Positions 1-11,590 of a stretch of DNA of 64,000 nucleotides are shown piece by piece. The first letter of the stretch is position 1, and each line of letters opens with the position of its first letter. The stretch is from Anniella stebbinsi (taxonomy: Eukaryota; Chordata; Lepidosauria; Squamata; Anniellidae), in assembly GCA_029215795.1 (NCBI GenBank), contig JARDYH010000007.1:101447263-101511262 (forward strand), in the 5' to 3' direction. A program made the translations under genes and the position numbers. Below the pieces are notes generated by a model. That model was not told the origin of the DNA and ran no database searches. It worked only from the letters and a program-made list of their open reading frames with translations.

Positions 1-20
1 ATAAATAAATAAAATAAATA
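1..20. repeat. AT-rich AATA simple repeat
   Basis: The window opens inside a short AATA-type run. The same run forms the 3' tail of the L2-like LINE at 17.7 kb, so this is probably the end of a similar LINE lying to the left. Confidence 0.5.
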
Positions 21-287
21 AGCGATATTTCCACCTTGTGGCAATGGAAAAGGCTATTTTGCCTTCTTTCCTTTTCACTCATGGAACAGAGGTTGCTGGT
101 TCATGATAAGGTTAGATACAGAAGACAGCTTTTCCAAATAGGTGAAGGCAGTTTGAAAGAGGGTTTGGTGTTCATGGTGTGTACAGTCATCTTATCTTTG
201 CTTCTGATACTCAGATTTTGCATTTTTTTTTCAAAAATCTGCAAACCTTGCTTGACTTTGGCCCTTTCTATACCACAGGGCCTTCTG

Positions 288-757
288 GGACACAGGTGGG
301 AGGATCCCGGGATTTCCTGCTTCTGGGGTCGTCCCCCAGCATACACACACTAGTGCGATGTCCTGGAAGGCAAGAGGGTTGTCGCGGGCACCATTGTATT
401 TCTGAAGAGGGGCCAGTTGCGCAATTGTGAGGCCTTAATCGTGCGTAAACCTGTGCGTTTGTTTTTTTAAAATCCCTGCCGATATTGGGTCCCCAACCCC
501 CCTGCCATCGCAGGGATGGCAAAAATACTGCTTCCCACCCCCGAAGGTCATAGAGCCTCTCTGTGCAGCTCTGTGCCTGTTTTGGAAGCCACGTTTACTC
601 GCGGGGAAGACGAGATGAGCCGGGAGCAGCAGCCACACTGCCTGTGCTCCTCAGGATGGTCCCAGGACCGCGAAAAAAATTGGGAACTCTGCGGTCCCAG
701 ATATCCCGGGGAAAGTCTCTGGTCGTCCCTGGTTGCCCCCGGGATCCCCTGTGTGTC
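288..757. mobile_element. Candidate non-autonomous DNA element with GGATCCCGGG ends
   Basis: The left end reads GACACAGG, a short insert, then GGATCCCGGG. The right end reads CCCGGGATCC followed by CCTGTGTGTC, its inverse. Just inside, GGTCGTCCC also occurs at both ends in inverted orientation (left ggggtcgtcccc, right ctggtcgtccctgg). The roughly 470-bp interior has no convincing coding frame. No target duplication is clear. The symmetry suggests an unassigned TIR element. Confidence 0.45.
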
Positions 758-759
758 AT

Positions 760-2800
760 TTATGATCAGTTTCTACCCTTGTTGTCCTACTATAGATCCC
801 AAATTACACTGTGTAACTGCATTACAATTGTAGGCAATGTTCTTTCTACACATGATGTTCCTTTTCCATCCCCCCAAAAGGTACTGGTAAAGTTATTCCC
901 TGGCTGGAATCTTCACAAAACTACACCCTTCCTCACCCTCTTCCTCTCCCTTCCTTCTTCATGTACTCACAGGTTATCAGATGCCTGGACAGGGCTTATG
1001 AGAGCCAGTGGGATTTTTGTTTTGTTTTGTGTTGCAGTGATCAAGGCACCACACACCTGCTTCTTCTCAAGCCAGGTGCCCCAGTGCTTCAGTGAAGATT
1101 CTGGATTCCACTCTGGTTGAGGAGGAGAAGCAGAGCCTTGAAGGCTCAAAGTATCACAGGGAAGAAAATGGAGTTGGACCTGGATGGGAATTCTGCTCCA
1201 GTATGGACTTTGAGAAAGAGCAGCATTTAGGCTTTCTCATGCACATCACTTCTTTGAGTCTTTGAAACTCATACCCAGGTTCTAGAAAGTTCAAAATTTG
1301 CTGGCATGTCTATAGCAACAGAATATTGTGCAACCCCTGGAGATTTTTGAAATTATTATTGTGGCTAACCTTGAAAACATTACATTAAAATGCTTCATCC
1401 ATGCGACTTGTTAAAAGACATTCATCCATGATGTGGATCCTGGAATTTTATTAGACCCAGCTGACTGATAATATTTACAAAAGTCATTCTGGAATGAAAC
1501 CATCTTCTGGATACAACACGTTTGAGTAGGCTGTGATCTTGTGGTGAGCTACATACTTTTAAGCCCACCCTGTGCAGGTAACCAAGAAAGAAATTAATCC
1601 ACTAAATGTTTCTTGGAATAAGTCTTAATTGCTTTCAGTGGAACTTACATCCATGTAAGTATGCTTAGGATTATACCATTTGAGAAAAGGAGAACACTGC
1701 CGTAAAAACAGCCATAATTCAGAACTGTGTTTTCAAAAAAGAAAGAAAGAAAAAAAAACAACAACCCAGTTCCAAACAGTTGGCTGCTAGTTGCCCTCTG
1801 ACACAGACACATAAAAGGAAGTAGCGAGTCCGGTACCAGCAGGGATCACTGGAAGAAATGCACCCCTCATAAATCAAGCTGGCGCTGTTGCAGAGCTTAA
1901 GTACAATGAAGTGCATGTGTGCGAGGATTGCGGAGGAGGCTGGCTCAGAGGAGGCCTGCCAAGTTGTCAGGAAAGGAACATCATGACGTGGTGGGAGAGG
2001 GAAGCGAACTGAACTGATTGAAGGCTATTTATCTTGGGATCTACAGACTAGGTTAGATCTACGGACTAACGCCATGAGGTGTGTCTGTAAGCAGATTCGC
2101 ATACACAGTCCTTGGAGAAGAAATGAGGTCCCAAGAACTCTGTGATGTTCTTTTGCATGAACACTCATGCTCATCTGTTTCATGTCTCCTGCACAGAACA
2201 CCTGGACTGTGCCTGATGGGAGTATAGCTGGCTGTGGCTTTTTCTTCTACAATAAATGTAAATTAATCCATGAAATCGCATGACAAGTGGAAGTGGAACC
2301 TGGGAGCTGTCTGGGCTGTATCTAGACAACCTTGAGATTGAGCACTTTTCTTTATATCCCTTCAGACTATTATTCTTCCATTTACTCTCAATTCCTTCAC
2401 TCATATCCAAGATGAATATACTGAATGAGGCTCTTGACAGTTGAAGGACCATTTCACTGAAACATTTCCACATTCTTGCTTAAAAAGTCTGAAACCCCTC
2501 AAAAACATTGTGGAACTTTCTGAAATTGTTTTGATTTCTTCAAAAATGATATTTCTCAGCAAGAGTCTGAAGTAGTCTCACTGTTTGCTTTACTGTGTTA
2601 CAATGACAGGGGTGGGGGGAGTTACAAGAGAATTGTGACTTAACCTTTGCAATGAAGAGGCCAAAGAGGCCGCGTGGGGTTAACACAATCGTTAGAAATC
2701 TGCACTGTGGAGAATAATTCACTCATATTGTAAACCAATATTATAACTTAAGGATAGGAGTTAGTAACATTATGTCCTGATAGTATAAAGCATGGCATAT
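760..2800. other. Unannotated non-coding DNA
   Basis: I see no gene, no paired splice signals and no repeat shared with the rest of the window. Short open frames here are in random codon context. An A-rich run lies near 1735-1760. Confidence 0.5.
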
Positions 2801-3150
2801 AGAGGTTTAAAATAAATAAAATAAATGAACAAAGTATTTACTTGATTTGATTTGACTTGCCCAGCAGACCAGCTTACATGCCAAAGACCTGCTTGAATAA
2901 AAACATCTTTGCCTGCCAGCGAAAGGATAGAAGAAAGAGAAGCAATTTAGCCTCCCTCAGCAGAGAATTCCACAGCCTTGGAACAGCCATGGAAAAGGCC
3001 CTCTCTGTTGTGTTGCCACAAAACACACCTCGGTAGGCAGTGGTACCAAAAGATACAACAAAGATCCTAAAACAAGCGTGTATGGGCAAAGGCAGTCTTT
3101 CAGGTATCCTGGCCCAAACTGTTGTAGGTCATAACCAGCACTTAGCAGCA
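2800..3150 (-). mobile_element. L2/CR1-like LINE 3' fragment
   Basis: Read on the minus strand, the conceptual protein includes RAFSMAVPRLWNSL followed by a short lysine- and phenylalanine-rich tail, then an AAATAAATAAA-rich 3' end. This is the C-terminal signature of the L2/CR1-clade LINEs seen in better form at 17.1-17.7 kb (RRAFSAVAPCLWNEL). Only the last part of the second reading frame and the 3' tail remain. It is frameshifted and inactive. Confidence 0.65.
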
Positions 3151-5170
3151 AACCAACATATGAACAAGTTGAGGATTATTTTATTTCATGACGATTTTCC
3201 ATTTTCTGAAGTATATATGAAGCATAAAGTTCAGAATTCATAAATTATGAAGGTTATAAGAGCTCATCACCATGTACAGATATTGCACAATCGTTTTGAG
3301 TGTCCACAGTGTACAGAAGTTGCATAATTTCTTCACAAATGATGCCACGGAGACTAGCAGCAAAGAGGCAGAGCCCAGAATAAACACTTATTAATCCAAG
3401 GTGTACAGCTACTGCAGATGCCTCCTGTCATCAAGTTATATTTACATTATATCGGGGCCAACACAGATCAACTAACATAATCCAGACTTCAACTGTGTCA
3501 GAAGCCCAAAACAAGAGCTAAATGTTCATAACTCAAGCTGGTGACCCCCAGGCACAGGACAATCCATGAACCCATGGAGAGGATGCAAAACTCAGGTAAA
3601 GCAGATCACTCGAACCCATTAAGTGAGCCAAGCCCCCAGCTTTGAGAGCAGGGAAAAATTGTACTTCCTGTACACTCTCTAAAACAACAGGAGTTGCAAA
3701 ACGTATTGAACTAACAGCACAGATTAAGCTGATCTTGATGGAAGTACATTATGCCAAAAAGGACTATGAAATAGCATTAATTCATTTATGTGCCCCTAAA
3801 CAAGGGATGGGAAACCTTTTCAGTTCAAGGGCAGAATTCCAATCTGGGAAAGGTCTCAAGTGCACATTCCATCTGTGGGTGCCATCTAAAGCCAATGTGG
3901 GTGTGGATAAAGAACGGATGCATGAGAAATTCATTTTTTAAATCAGGATTTACCCACTACATTTCAAACTGATGTGTACATTTGAGAAAATACATACGAA
4001 AACACGCATGGATTTTCATGCGAAAAGAGAAAAACAGAGCTCACAATCTGATATGGACTTGGGTTGGAATGAGCTTCGAGATGGAATTCAGGGAACGTCA
4101 GTGAGATTCAGTATTGTTGGTTCACACATTCCCAGGCCAAAGGCTGAGCAGGTAGAGCCAAAATGCGATTCTTCCAAATTTCAATCCGACTCAGAAGTAA
4201 GCAGGACTGAATCACTCAGAAGCATTTTTAAATAGCACTCCAAATACTAAGCCTCTGCAAATCTACTTAGAAATGAGCAGGACTGAATCACCCTATCTCC
4301 CAAATGGGTTCAGCACCTCGAATTGCTCCTTTAGAGTTCTGGCTGGTTCTGACTAAAACCCAAAATGTAATCACAGCCCCACCAAAATCGGAAGCACCAG
4401 CCTTCATTGGCCTAAGGCATTCTTTAGAGGTGCATTAAATGTAGCATATTATCTATCAAGTGGATTGTCTACATGAAAATGGAAGGATTAGCCCTTCTGG
4501 GTATTATCCGGATTTTCATGAAATCAGCTTTGGTCCATCAGGGGCACATGAAGCCCAAAAGATGTGGAGTGAACACTACCTTCAAGGTCAAACTGCACTT
4601 TAGTCCACCTTTTACTCTGTGGTTGGGTGGAAGTAGGTCCCCCTAGTAGAAGTGAACACTATCGACCCCATAGATGCTGTTCAGTCAATGCGCGAGGCTT
4701 GGCTTCCTGCCCCTCCCAATGCTCCACTACGCAGGGAAGTTTAATGGAAGAAATGACCAATGCTGGATATTTACCGTACACCTCTCCTCCTCTTTGCACC
4801 CACCAACTGTGAACCAGCAATATTGAAGCCTGGGAACAGACAGGCGGGCAAGCCACCAGGAGGTGCCATGGGGATGTGCACGGAGGGGAAGGGCTGGGAT
4901 TGTGTCCCTCTGCTAGTGCTCTGACTTCCTCCTCCTTCCCGCAAACATGCATGGAAAAATCACACACACAGGGGAGAGATGAATTAAGCAGAGGCTGCTA
5001 TCTGTGAATGGAGAAAGCAAAGTGCTTCTTTATTCTGAAGGGGCGACCCAGTGCGACGCTGTGATTAGGGAGGCTTGTTCCCAGCCGTTCATTCTTGGTG
5101 TACTGGCCACCCTTTCTCCTTCCTCTCTGTTTAGTCCTTAGTTATAGGTGCATTGCACAACTGCGATGCT
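3150..5170. other. Unannotated non-coding DNA
   Basis: No gene or complete element is recognised. Open frames such as those near 3642-3941 and 3972-4235 have no recognisable domains, splice sites or family resemblance. I read them as chance frames. Confidence 0.45.
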
Positions 5171-5289
5171 GAGCCGATCTACACTACTGCTTTAAAACAG
5201 TTTATTACAGTGTTGAACCGGTTAATAACCGTTATTGACTGGTTTAAAACTGTTATAAACCGTTTTAAAGCAGCAGTGTAGATAGGCTC
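5171..5289. mobile_element. 119-bp palindromic MITE, GAGCCTATCTACAC family, copy 1
   Basis: The left end GAGCCGATCTACAC mirrors the right end GTGTAGATAGGCTC. The whole element is an imperfect hairpin built from repeated AAACNGTTTA / GGTTAATAACC words. Copies of equal length and sequence lie at 17889-18007 and, diverged, at 27258-27397. No coding capacity. No target duplication is evident, so the superfamily cannot be assigned. Confidence 0.8.
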
Positions 5290-5751
5290 ACAGTAATGCG
5301 ATTGCAACATATTACAGCTGCAGGCTCCTGCTACTGGCTGCCCTTTCTCCTTCTGCTCTGTGTATTCTGGTTGCCAAAAAATGGCAGGGACCCCTCTGAC
5401 TTCTTTACCAAAAGAATGGCTTGCCAAAGTCGGGAGGGTGGTACGAGGTACAGGGTTCATTGCATGTTTTGGGTTTTAATTTTTTTTTTAGGTCCAACTG
5501 GTTTTCCTTTCACAATTTCATGAAAGACCAAGATAATCTGGACATTGATAATTTATGACTTTTTGTATATTATAATTATTTTATGTGATTTGTTAATTAA
5601 CGAGCTCTTCTTGTTTAGGATTTAGTCATTTTGGATTGTTTCCAGATTTAGTCATAGAGTAGACCCAACGAAATCAATGGGAAGTAGGCTATACTCTGAC
5701 TAAATCTGAAACCAATGTATAATTATGTATTTTTTTGTAAATGTTTCAGAG

Positions 5752-6104
5752 GTCCCCTCTACAAGGTTTCGCTTTTGCGCCTGGTTAGCTGATTATGCAC
5801 ATAATCGCGGATGCGCATTTACACCTAATCCCTCTGCACGAGAGGCAGCGAGAGGTGGCGAAGCGCATTAACAGATATCCAAAATGCGGTTTACAAGTAG
5901 TTAATGCGCATAAGCGCATATTCACACAGTCAAAATGCGCTTTAACGGACGGAGCAAAATAAAACTCGCTATTTAACGTGCATTTGATAATGCGCATAAT
6001 CGGAGAGATAACGCGCCTCTACGCCCCATTTGCGCTCCGCTGGTGTGGAGGTAAATTTTTTAATGAGACTTCAAAGAGCATTAAACCTCTCGTGAAGAGG
6101 CACC
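5752..6104. mobile_element. CCTCTACAAG-family MITE, copy 1
   Basis: About 350 bp running from GTCCCCTCTACAAG to AAGAGGCACC, rich in the alternating words GCGCATT, AATGCGC and GCGCTTT. It shares most of its length with 13885-14240 and 39891-40235. The interior is CpG-rich and non-coding. Ends are imperfect inverted repeats (CCTCTACAAG versus CTCGTGAAGAGG). No target duplication is visible. Confidence 0.75.
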
Positions 6105-6547
6105 CTGATAAACTCAGATTGGATCCAGGATCTGCCTAGAGGAAGGGCTCCACTCATGGAAGATTGCTTTGCCTGATTTCTGGGGATCCCCGATCCCTCC
6201 ACACCACAGCTCCCCCTATTCAGCACCCTAACTCTCTTTAATAGTCAATATACAACTTTATTTTTTCATATTTTTTTGCTATATAATGAAAATGCATTAA
6301 ACGGACATAATATGCTGTTTTTCCCTTTTCTTTTTTTAAAAAATTATTTCATCAACAAACAACATATGGAAGGGCTGTTATGGGAAGAAGGAGATGCTCC
6401 ACCAGGACCTCCTCCTTTTATATCTGAATACTTAAAATGAAAAAGCTGACATTAGATTTCAACCAAGGACCTCCTGATTCATAATTGACACTCAGAGAAG
6501 AACTAGATGTTGCATCTGGCAAATGTGGGTAACAGTTTCCCAACTTC

Positions 6548-6548
<1 letters not shown>

Positions 6549-6591
<43 letters not shown>
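6549..6591. repeat. (ATC)n microsatellite
   Basis: Uninterrupted ATC/CAT triplet run of about 14 units. It generates spurious poly-Ser and poly-Met frames on the two strands. Confidence 0.98.
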
Positions 6592-6593
<2 letters not shown>

Positions 6594-6850
6594 TGCTGCC
6601 ATAAGAGGCTGTGACTTTGAAGACGGAGAGGGGGATGCTCAATCCTTTCCTCATTCCTCAGCCACTTTCCCTCCCACAGAGAAAAATATATGGCTTCTTG
6701 ACTGCACAATAGCGCGTTCAGGACCAAGTTATACCAAAACATAGATGTTCTTTGAATCCTCCCCACCCAATGGGAATTACTTAAAGTGTCATTCCATACT
6801 CTTTAATACTATTTCTGTCATATGCATTAATGATCCACCAGGTTATATAT

Positions 6851-6879
6851 GGATGGCAGTATGGATCATACTGCCATCC
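6851..6879. repeat. Perfect inverted repeat with 3-nt loop
   Basis: GGATGGCAGTATG (6851-6863) is followed by GAT and then its exact complement CATACTGCCATCC (6867-6879). A third partial copy, GGCAGTATGATCC, follows at about 6887. The arrangement suggests template-switch duplication during repair rather than a regulatory element. Confidence 0.85.
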
Positions 6880-7498
6880 ACCAGGTGGCAGTATGATCCT
6901 AGTAATTATTTATGCCCACTTTACAGAGGGGTAAAACAAGAGCTGCCAACTAGAGGAAGGAAAAGGTTGGTTATAAGAGAGTCCTTTATGGCTGGGTAAT
7001 ATGGGTGATTGTTCCAAGAGGGTTCAACACAACAACTTTCAATGGCTCTATTGAAACTGACTTAAACTCTCTGGGCTGGATCCAGGATCCACGTTCTGTG
7101 AGAAGAAGGGCTCCACTCACAAAAGGCCCTTCCAACTGAATTTTGGGTATGCCCTCCCCCTGCAAGCACTGCAGCTCACCTCATTCAGCAGGGTCTCCTG
7201 ACTCCTTGTGTAGCATTTTCAGGGGGTGAAGAGGCTGCTGTGAGAAGGAAGGGGTATGGAAATCCACTTCCACCAGTGTAGCTGACCCAGCTTAAATCTG
7301 AGTCCAACCCTTTGCATTCAGTCTACATTACAGTTCACTCTCTTCAAGCAAAGTTACTAAAAAGTCTGCCTACTACAGGTTTCTATCCAACTTAGTAGAT
7401 AGGTGCCTGAATCTTGTTTAGGATTGCATCTACATTGCTTTGGATGTACGTTTGTGTCACACATGCTTTGTACTGACATGTGCAAATGACATGTGCAA

Positions 7499-7576
7499 AT
7501 TGTGTGTCACAGTACACTCAGTAGACATCTGCGTCAACTGATGCAGTTGTCTAATGAGTGTACTGGGACACACAAT
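7499..7576. repeat. Imperfect ~78-bp palindrome
   Basis: The left arm (ATTGTGTGTCACAGTACACT then AGTAGACA) pairs with the right arm (TGTCTAATGAGTGTACT then GGGACACACAAT) around a short CTGATGCAG-type centre. Arms are about 36-39 nt with scattered mismatches. It may be the remnant of a small MITE. No flanking duplication is seen. Confidence 0.6.
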
Positions 7577-8392
7577 TATGTATTATGGAATCTATACGAG
7601 AGATGCAAAGCACCTTGCATTACTTCCCATTGAGGAGCAATAATACTAGAAAGTGCAGGCAAAATCTGTATCAAAAGTCATAGCCAATATCCAGGGGGAT
7701 AGATGGATTGGGAAGATTTGGGTTGGCATCCCCCTATATAAAACTGAACAGCACTTGAAAAGCTGTTAAATGCTATTGCCTGTTCTGTAAGCCACCAGTT
7801 GAAACCCTTTTTTGTGGCTTTCCCCCATAAAATATTGGCTGTAGTGTTTTGTTATACAAGGGCAACTAATTTTTACAGGAGACCCATAAATAATAATGAA
7901 CACACGCTAGTATGGGTTAACATCCTGCTGGAAAAACAGCAAATGTAGAGCTGAGTTTGGAGCTGCAGGGAATGAAAACAATTTAACAACAACAACAACG
8001 TATTCTCATGGTTCTGTTTTGTTGTGTAATCACAAACTTGTGAACTGTGCTTGAGTTCCATGCATAGTGTCATCCTAGCTCTCCTTAAGTATGGAAGGAG
8101 TTATCAAGTCAGGGATAAAGCAAGAGGTAAGGAGCCTGTCCCATGTGCCAAGAAGCAGCGAGAATGGATGATCTTCTCAGAAGAAGCCAAGGGGCATTGC
8201 ATTAATTACCATACGGGAATGATGACAGTCTAAGGTGGGGATGGGGTGGGAGCCCCTTCCACTGGCTTTAGCCACATGCAGATTGTCACTCTGTAACTTC
8301 CTTAATTCATAAATTCCAAATTCTAGCACAAAAATGATGGATTGATTTAGATTATGAGCAAACAAAACACACCCTACACACCCACACTCCTG

Positions 8393-8800
8393 GAGGCTGT
8401 CTATACACGGGGAAAGCCCCATGGTTGCTGTGAATCTGTGTTGAGTCGCGATGCTGTGATATAAAAAACTTGGGGATTTACCCTGATTTTTTTCAAAGAC
8501 AGCGACGTCAACACAGCACTTCCTCAAACTAATGTTGCTCTGCAGCCAATCTGGGACCAACTGAGGGGTGACGCCTGGTGGAAGGCACCAGTGATTGGTC
8601 ACCAGTGATTGGTCACCAGGAAGAGAGCGGGGCGGCTCCAGGACCTGGATGACCACCCAGAAACCCCATGCTCCCTCCTCGGCATTGGGATTACCTGATG
8701 CCTCCCCAGGAGGACAGGGATAGTGCAGGATTGAAGGGGGAGGCTGCACCAACCCAGCACTGTGAAGAGGGACCAGCCCCCTAGACAAAGCAGCATAACA
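8393..8800. mobile_element. Unassigned dispersed repeat, copy 1 of a 3-member family
   Basis: This segment aligns by eye in the same order with 22254-22600. Shared words include GGGGAAAG, GGGGATTTAC, ACGTCAA then ACAGC, GCCTGGT then GAAGGCA, and ATTGGGATTACCTGA or GTTGGGATTACCTGA. A more distant relative lies at 58438-59035. The ends (CTGTCTATACAC and CCCCTAGACAAAG) are loosely inverted. Open frames through it are not conserved between copies, so it is probably a non-autonomous DNA element. Confidence 0.55.
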
Positions 8801-8866
8801 ATTTGTCTTCTTAAGGTGCCTTCTCCTATTAGAGTTTGGCTATCATTACAGCTATTTTTGTCTTTG

Positions 8867-9809
8867 GCTGCCTCTACAAGAGCGATTTAAAGCTCTTTCA
8901 AGGTGCATTAAAAAAATTACCTCTACAACAAGAGCGATTTAAAGCTCTTTCAAGTCTCATTAAAAAATTACCTCTACAAGAGAGGAGCGCAAATGGGGCG
9001 TAGAGGCGCGTTATCTCCCCGATTGTGCGCATTATCGAATCCGCGTTAAATAGCGAGGTTTTTTTGCTCTGTCCATTAAAGCGCATTTTGATGGGAAGCT
9101 GCTGCCGCCGCCGCTCTCTCTCCACTGTCCTCCGGCTCCTGCTGAGGGGATCAGGCTGTCAAAAGGCGCTTCCCTCCCCTCCCCGCCGCTCAGCCACATT
9201 TCAGGCAGCCTCACGCACCCCCCTCTCTCCACTGTCCTCCGGCTTCTGCTGAGGGGATCAGGCTGTCAAAAGGTGCTTCCCTCCCCTCCCCGCCGCTCAG
9301 CTACATTTCCAAGGCAGCCAAAGGTGCCTGGCAGCGTCCAGTAGCTCTCACGCACCCCTCTCTCTCCACTGTCCTCCGGCTCCTGCTGAGGGGATCAGGC
9401 TGTCAAAAGATGCTTCCCTCCCCTCCCCGCTGCTCCCCAGCTGGCTGCCTGGTAGGCTGTGGGCAGCACGGCTGCTTTGTCTCTGGGCGGGCGCCCGCCC
9501 GCCCGCCTGCCTGCGACTCCTTCCCTGCAAGAGGGGCACCTCCTGCTCGGCACCCGCGGCGGGGGGCCCGGCGGGAGGAGGAGGAGGAAGAAGAGGGGGT
9601 AAAGGAAGGCGAGGAGGAGGAGGAGCACTCGCCTGCTGCCCACAGCCTACCAGCCAGCCAGCTGGGGAGCGGCGGGGAGGGAAGGGGAGGGGGAGGGAAG
9701 CGCCTTTTGTCGCCGCCTCTCGTGCAGAGGTATTAGGCGTAAAGGCGCTTCAGGGATAGTGCGCATAATCGCCTAACCGGGCGCAAAAGCGAATCCTTGT
9801 GGAGGGGAC
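8867..9809. mobile_element. CCTCTACAAG-family element with expanded GC-rich core, copy 2
   Basis: The left end GGCTGCCTCTACAAG and right end CTTGTGGAGGGGAC are the family ends in the reverse orientation. CTTTG at 8862-8866 and 9810-9814 is a possible 5-bp target duplication. The end is duplicated in tandem (8871-8985). The core holds three diverged tandem units (next entry) and an inverted GC-rich tract near 9643-9730. Poly-Ser, Pro, Arg and Glu frames here are products of composition, not genes. Confidence 0.7.
9121..9440. repeat. Three GC-rich tandem units inside the 8.87-9.81 kb element
   Basis: Units begin at about 9121, 9228 and 9365. Each opens with TCCACTGTCCTCCGGCTYCT, runs through GAGGGGATCAGGCTGTCAAA and a CCCTCCCCTCCCCGC tract. 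Spacings are 107 and 137 bp, the last unit being cut short. The units are absent from the other family copies. Confidence 0.85.
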
Positions 9810-10079
9810 CTTTGACGCCACTGCTCTAAAGAATTGTATAGAACTATAGCAATGCCATTCCTTCAAGTTCTTTAGCCAAGATGTTCATCTTCTTCCCACT
9901 GATCATTTCACTTCCATTTTCCCTTATGTAATTAGTTGGAGAGTAGTGTATTTTTCTCCTTGAATAATAGAACCAAGATATTGTAATTTTCTTCTTTTGA
10001 TGGTATTTATTAATTCCAGTTAATAAAACAATTCAACATCATTAAATTAAAACTCATTGAAAATGTCCCACCTTTATCT

Positions 10080-10120
10080 GCCTGTCTACCTTGTTGGGAT
10101 CTTGGCAACCTGCCGGTTAA

Positions 10121-10157
<37 letters not shown>

Positions 10158-10260
10158 TATAATCCACCTCTCCCTTCGGATTGAGGCGGGGAACAACAAT
10201 AAATATAAAATACAAAGACCACAAAATAGATGAGATATTAAAAACAAATAAAAACCAGTA
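10080..10260 (-). mobile_element. LINE 3' end fragment with (ATT)n
   Basis: On the plus strand, a 39-bp ATT run (10119-10157) is followed by ATAATCCACCTCTCCCTTCGG, which resembles the reverse complement of the 3' end of the L2/CR1-like LINEs here. A better example is 27547-27965. It is non-coding. Confidence 0.5.
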
Positions 10261-10344
10261 CCTCTACCCTTCCATTCCTGCGTGAAACTTCAGTTTGCTC
10301 AAAACAGAAACTGCTACCTTATTAACTGGGACTGGCTAATATGA

Positions 10345-10595
10345 TCATGTGATGCCAGTGCTTGGTCAGTTGCACAGGTTTCCAATTCAGTTCAAAGTGC
10401 TGGTGTTGACCTTTAAAACTCTAAATGGTTTGGGACCAGAGTATCTAAAGGAATGTCTCCTCCCAATGTATGATATGTACAAAGATGGCCCACAGGTCAT
10501 CTTCGGAGGCTCTATTCCAGGTGCCCCTGCTGAAGGAAGCTAGATTGGTAGCTACAAGAGAAAGGACTTTCTCCCTTGTGGCACCTCACTTATGG
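10345..10595 (+). mobile_element. L2/CR1-like LINE fragment, left part
   Basis: The frame contains MPVLGQLHRFPIQFKVLVLT then FKTLNGLGPEYLKECLLP, matching the C-terminal region of the LINE at 17.1-17.3 kb. It breaks off at the codons for GTSLMG and resumes after a 709-bp insertion at 11305 (atggaatgaactacc, then gaggttcacct). It has frameshifts and is an old inactive copy. Confidence 0.8.
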
Positions 10596-11304
10596 GCAGG
10601 ATCTACACGTCGTTGTGATATCGCCTCGTTCCGAACCCTGTCGATTCACATGACGTTTGTGTTAAAGCGTTATGTTGTGCATTTTATTGGCTCCTTTTTT
10701 TTCTCCCAAAAGAATCCTTTAATCCATTTTAAATCGCTCTGAATGTCTTAGTGTGCCTCATTCTAGCGTTATTTCCTGCTACTCCTTCTTCCCTTCTTTG
10801 TGATAACTTCCGTTTCTGGTCTCCCTTCTTTTCCCTCTTAGCCAATCATTTTGAAAGTTCATTTTAGGCGCGCAGAGCAACCCTCTCCGTGCTTCCCGAG
10901 CCGCCCTGGGAGTGCTGCTCCCTGCTCAGTGTGGACCAAGCTCTGCTTGCACCCTTGCTGCAGCCGCAGCCCTTTAATCCCGGCCGCTCCTGGGGAGGGA
11001 GGAGGGAGGGGTATAAACAAAAGCCAGCGATCTGGAGAGGGATTTCCCAATCGCTGGGTTTTGTTTACAGCCCTCCCCCTCCCCCCCCGGGACCGGCCAG
11101 GATTAAAGGGCCGTGGCTGCGGCGAGGGCACGAGCAGAGCCTCCAAGGTTTGGTATGCATCACGTATGCATCACTGATACGCAAAGTACCGCACAAAACA
11201 CTTAGAAGAAACGGAAGGGAAACAACAGTGTGGCGCGTGACGTAATATTGCGGGGGGAAAACATTCGAGAGAATGCGCATCCACAACGACGTGTAGTTAG
11301 GCCC
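10596..11304. mobile_element. 709-bp DNA element, GGATCTACACG family, inserted in a LINE
   Basis: The left end GCAGGATCTACACGTCGTTG faces right end CAACGACGTGTAG then TTAGGCCC. ATGG lies at both junctions (10592-10595 and 11305-11308). Because the host LINE reads TTATGGAATG at this point, ATGG is a likely 4-bp target duplication. The interior is a GC-rich imperfect palindrome (GGGAGGGAGGAGGGAG against CCCTCCCCCTCCCC, both next to AAACAAAA / TTTTGTTT). A 203-bp relative lies at 53492-53694. No transposase is visible. Confidence 0.8.
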
Positions 11305-11590
11305 ATGGAATGAACTACCCAAAGAGGTTCACCTGACACATATGTTGTTATCTTTCCAGCACCAGACAAAGACCTTTTCCCCCAGGCATTTTGGAGAGTT
11401 AGTTGCAGATTTTGATGGGTGTTCTCATATACCTTTTCCTGTGTGGTATTGTATTGTATTCTTTGAAATATTTGCATTATATTTTATATTTTAATGGGTT
11501 GTATTCAGTTTTAGGCTTTTAAGAGTTTGTTATCTTCCCAGAGAATGTTTATTATTGAACATATTAGAATATAATAAATACATGCATTTT
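11305..11590 (+). mobile_element. L2/CR1-like LINE fragment, right part and 3' tail
   Basis: Continues the LINE interrupted at 10595: a tract matching NELPREVHL-type codons, then an AT-rich 3' region ending near AATATAATAAATACATGC. Non-functional. Confidence 0.7.

Larger units (their letters stand above)
6592..8390. other. Unannotated DNA with two hairpins
   Basis: No gene is recognised. The stretch holds a perfect 13-bp-stem hairpin (6851-6879) and a longer imperfect hairpin (7499-7576), listed separately. The remainder has no repeat that I can match elsewhere in the window. Confidence 0.45.

Noticed and set aside
563..1120. 185-codon plus-strand open frame.
   Set aside because: Overlaps a TIR element end, has no recognisable domain and competing frames on both strands.
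6503..6766. Poly-Met and poly-Ser proteins.
   Set aside because: Translation of an (ATC)n microsatellite.
8177..8788. 203-codon minus-strand open frame.
   Set aside because: Lies mostly in a dispersed repeat; the frame is not preserved in the sister copy at 22254-22600.
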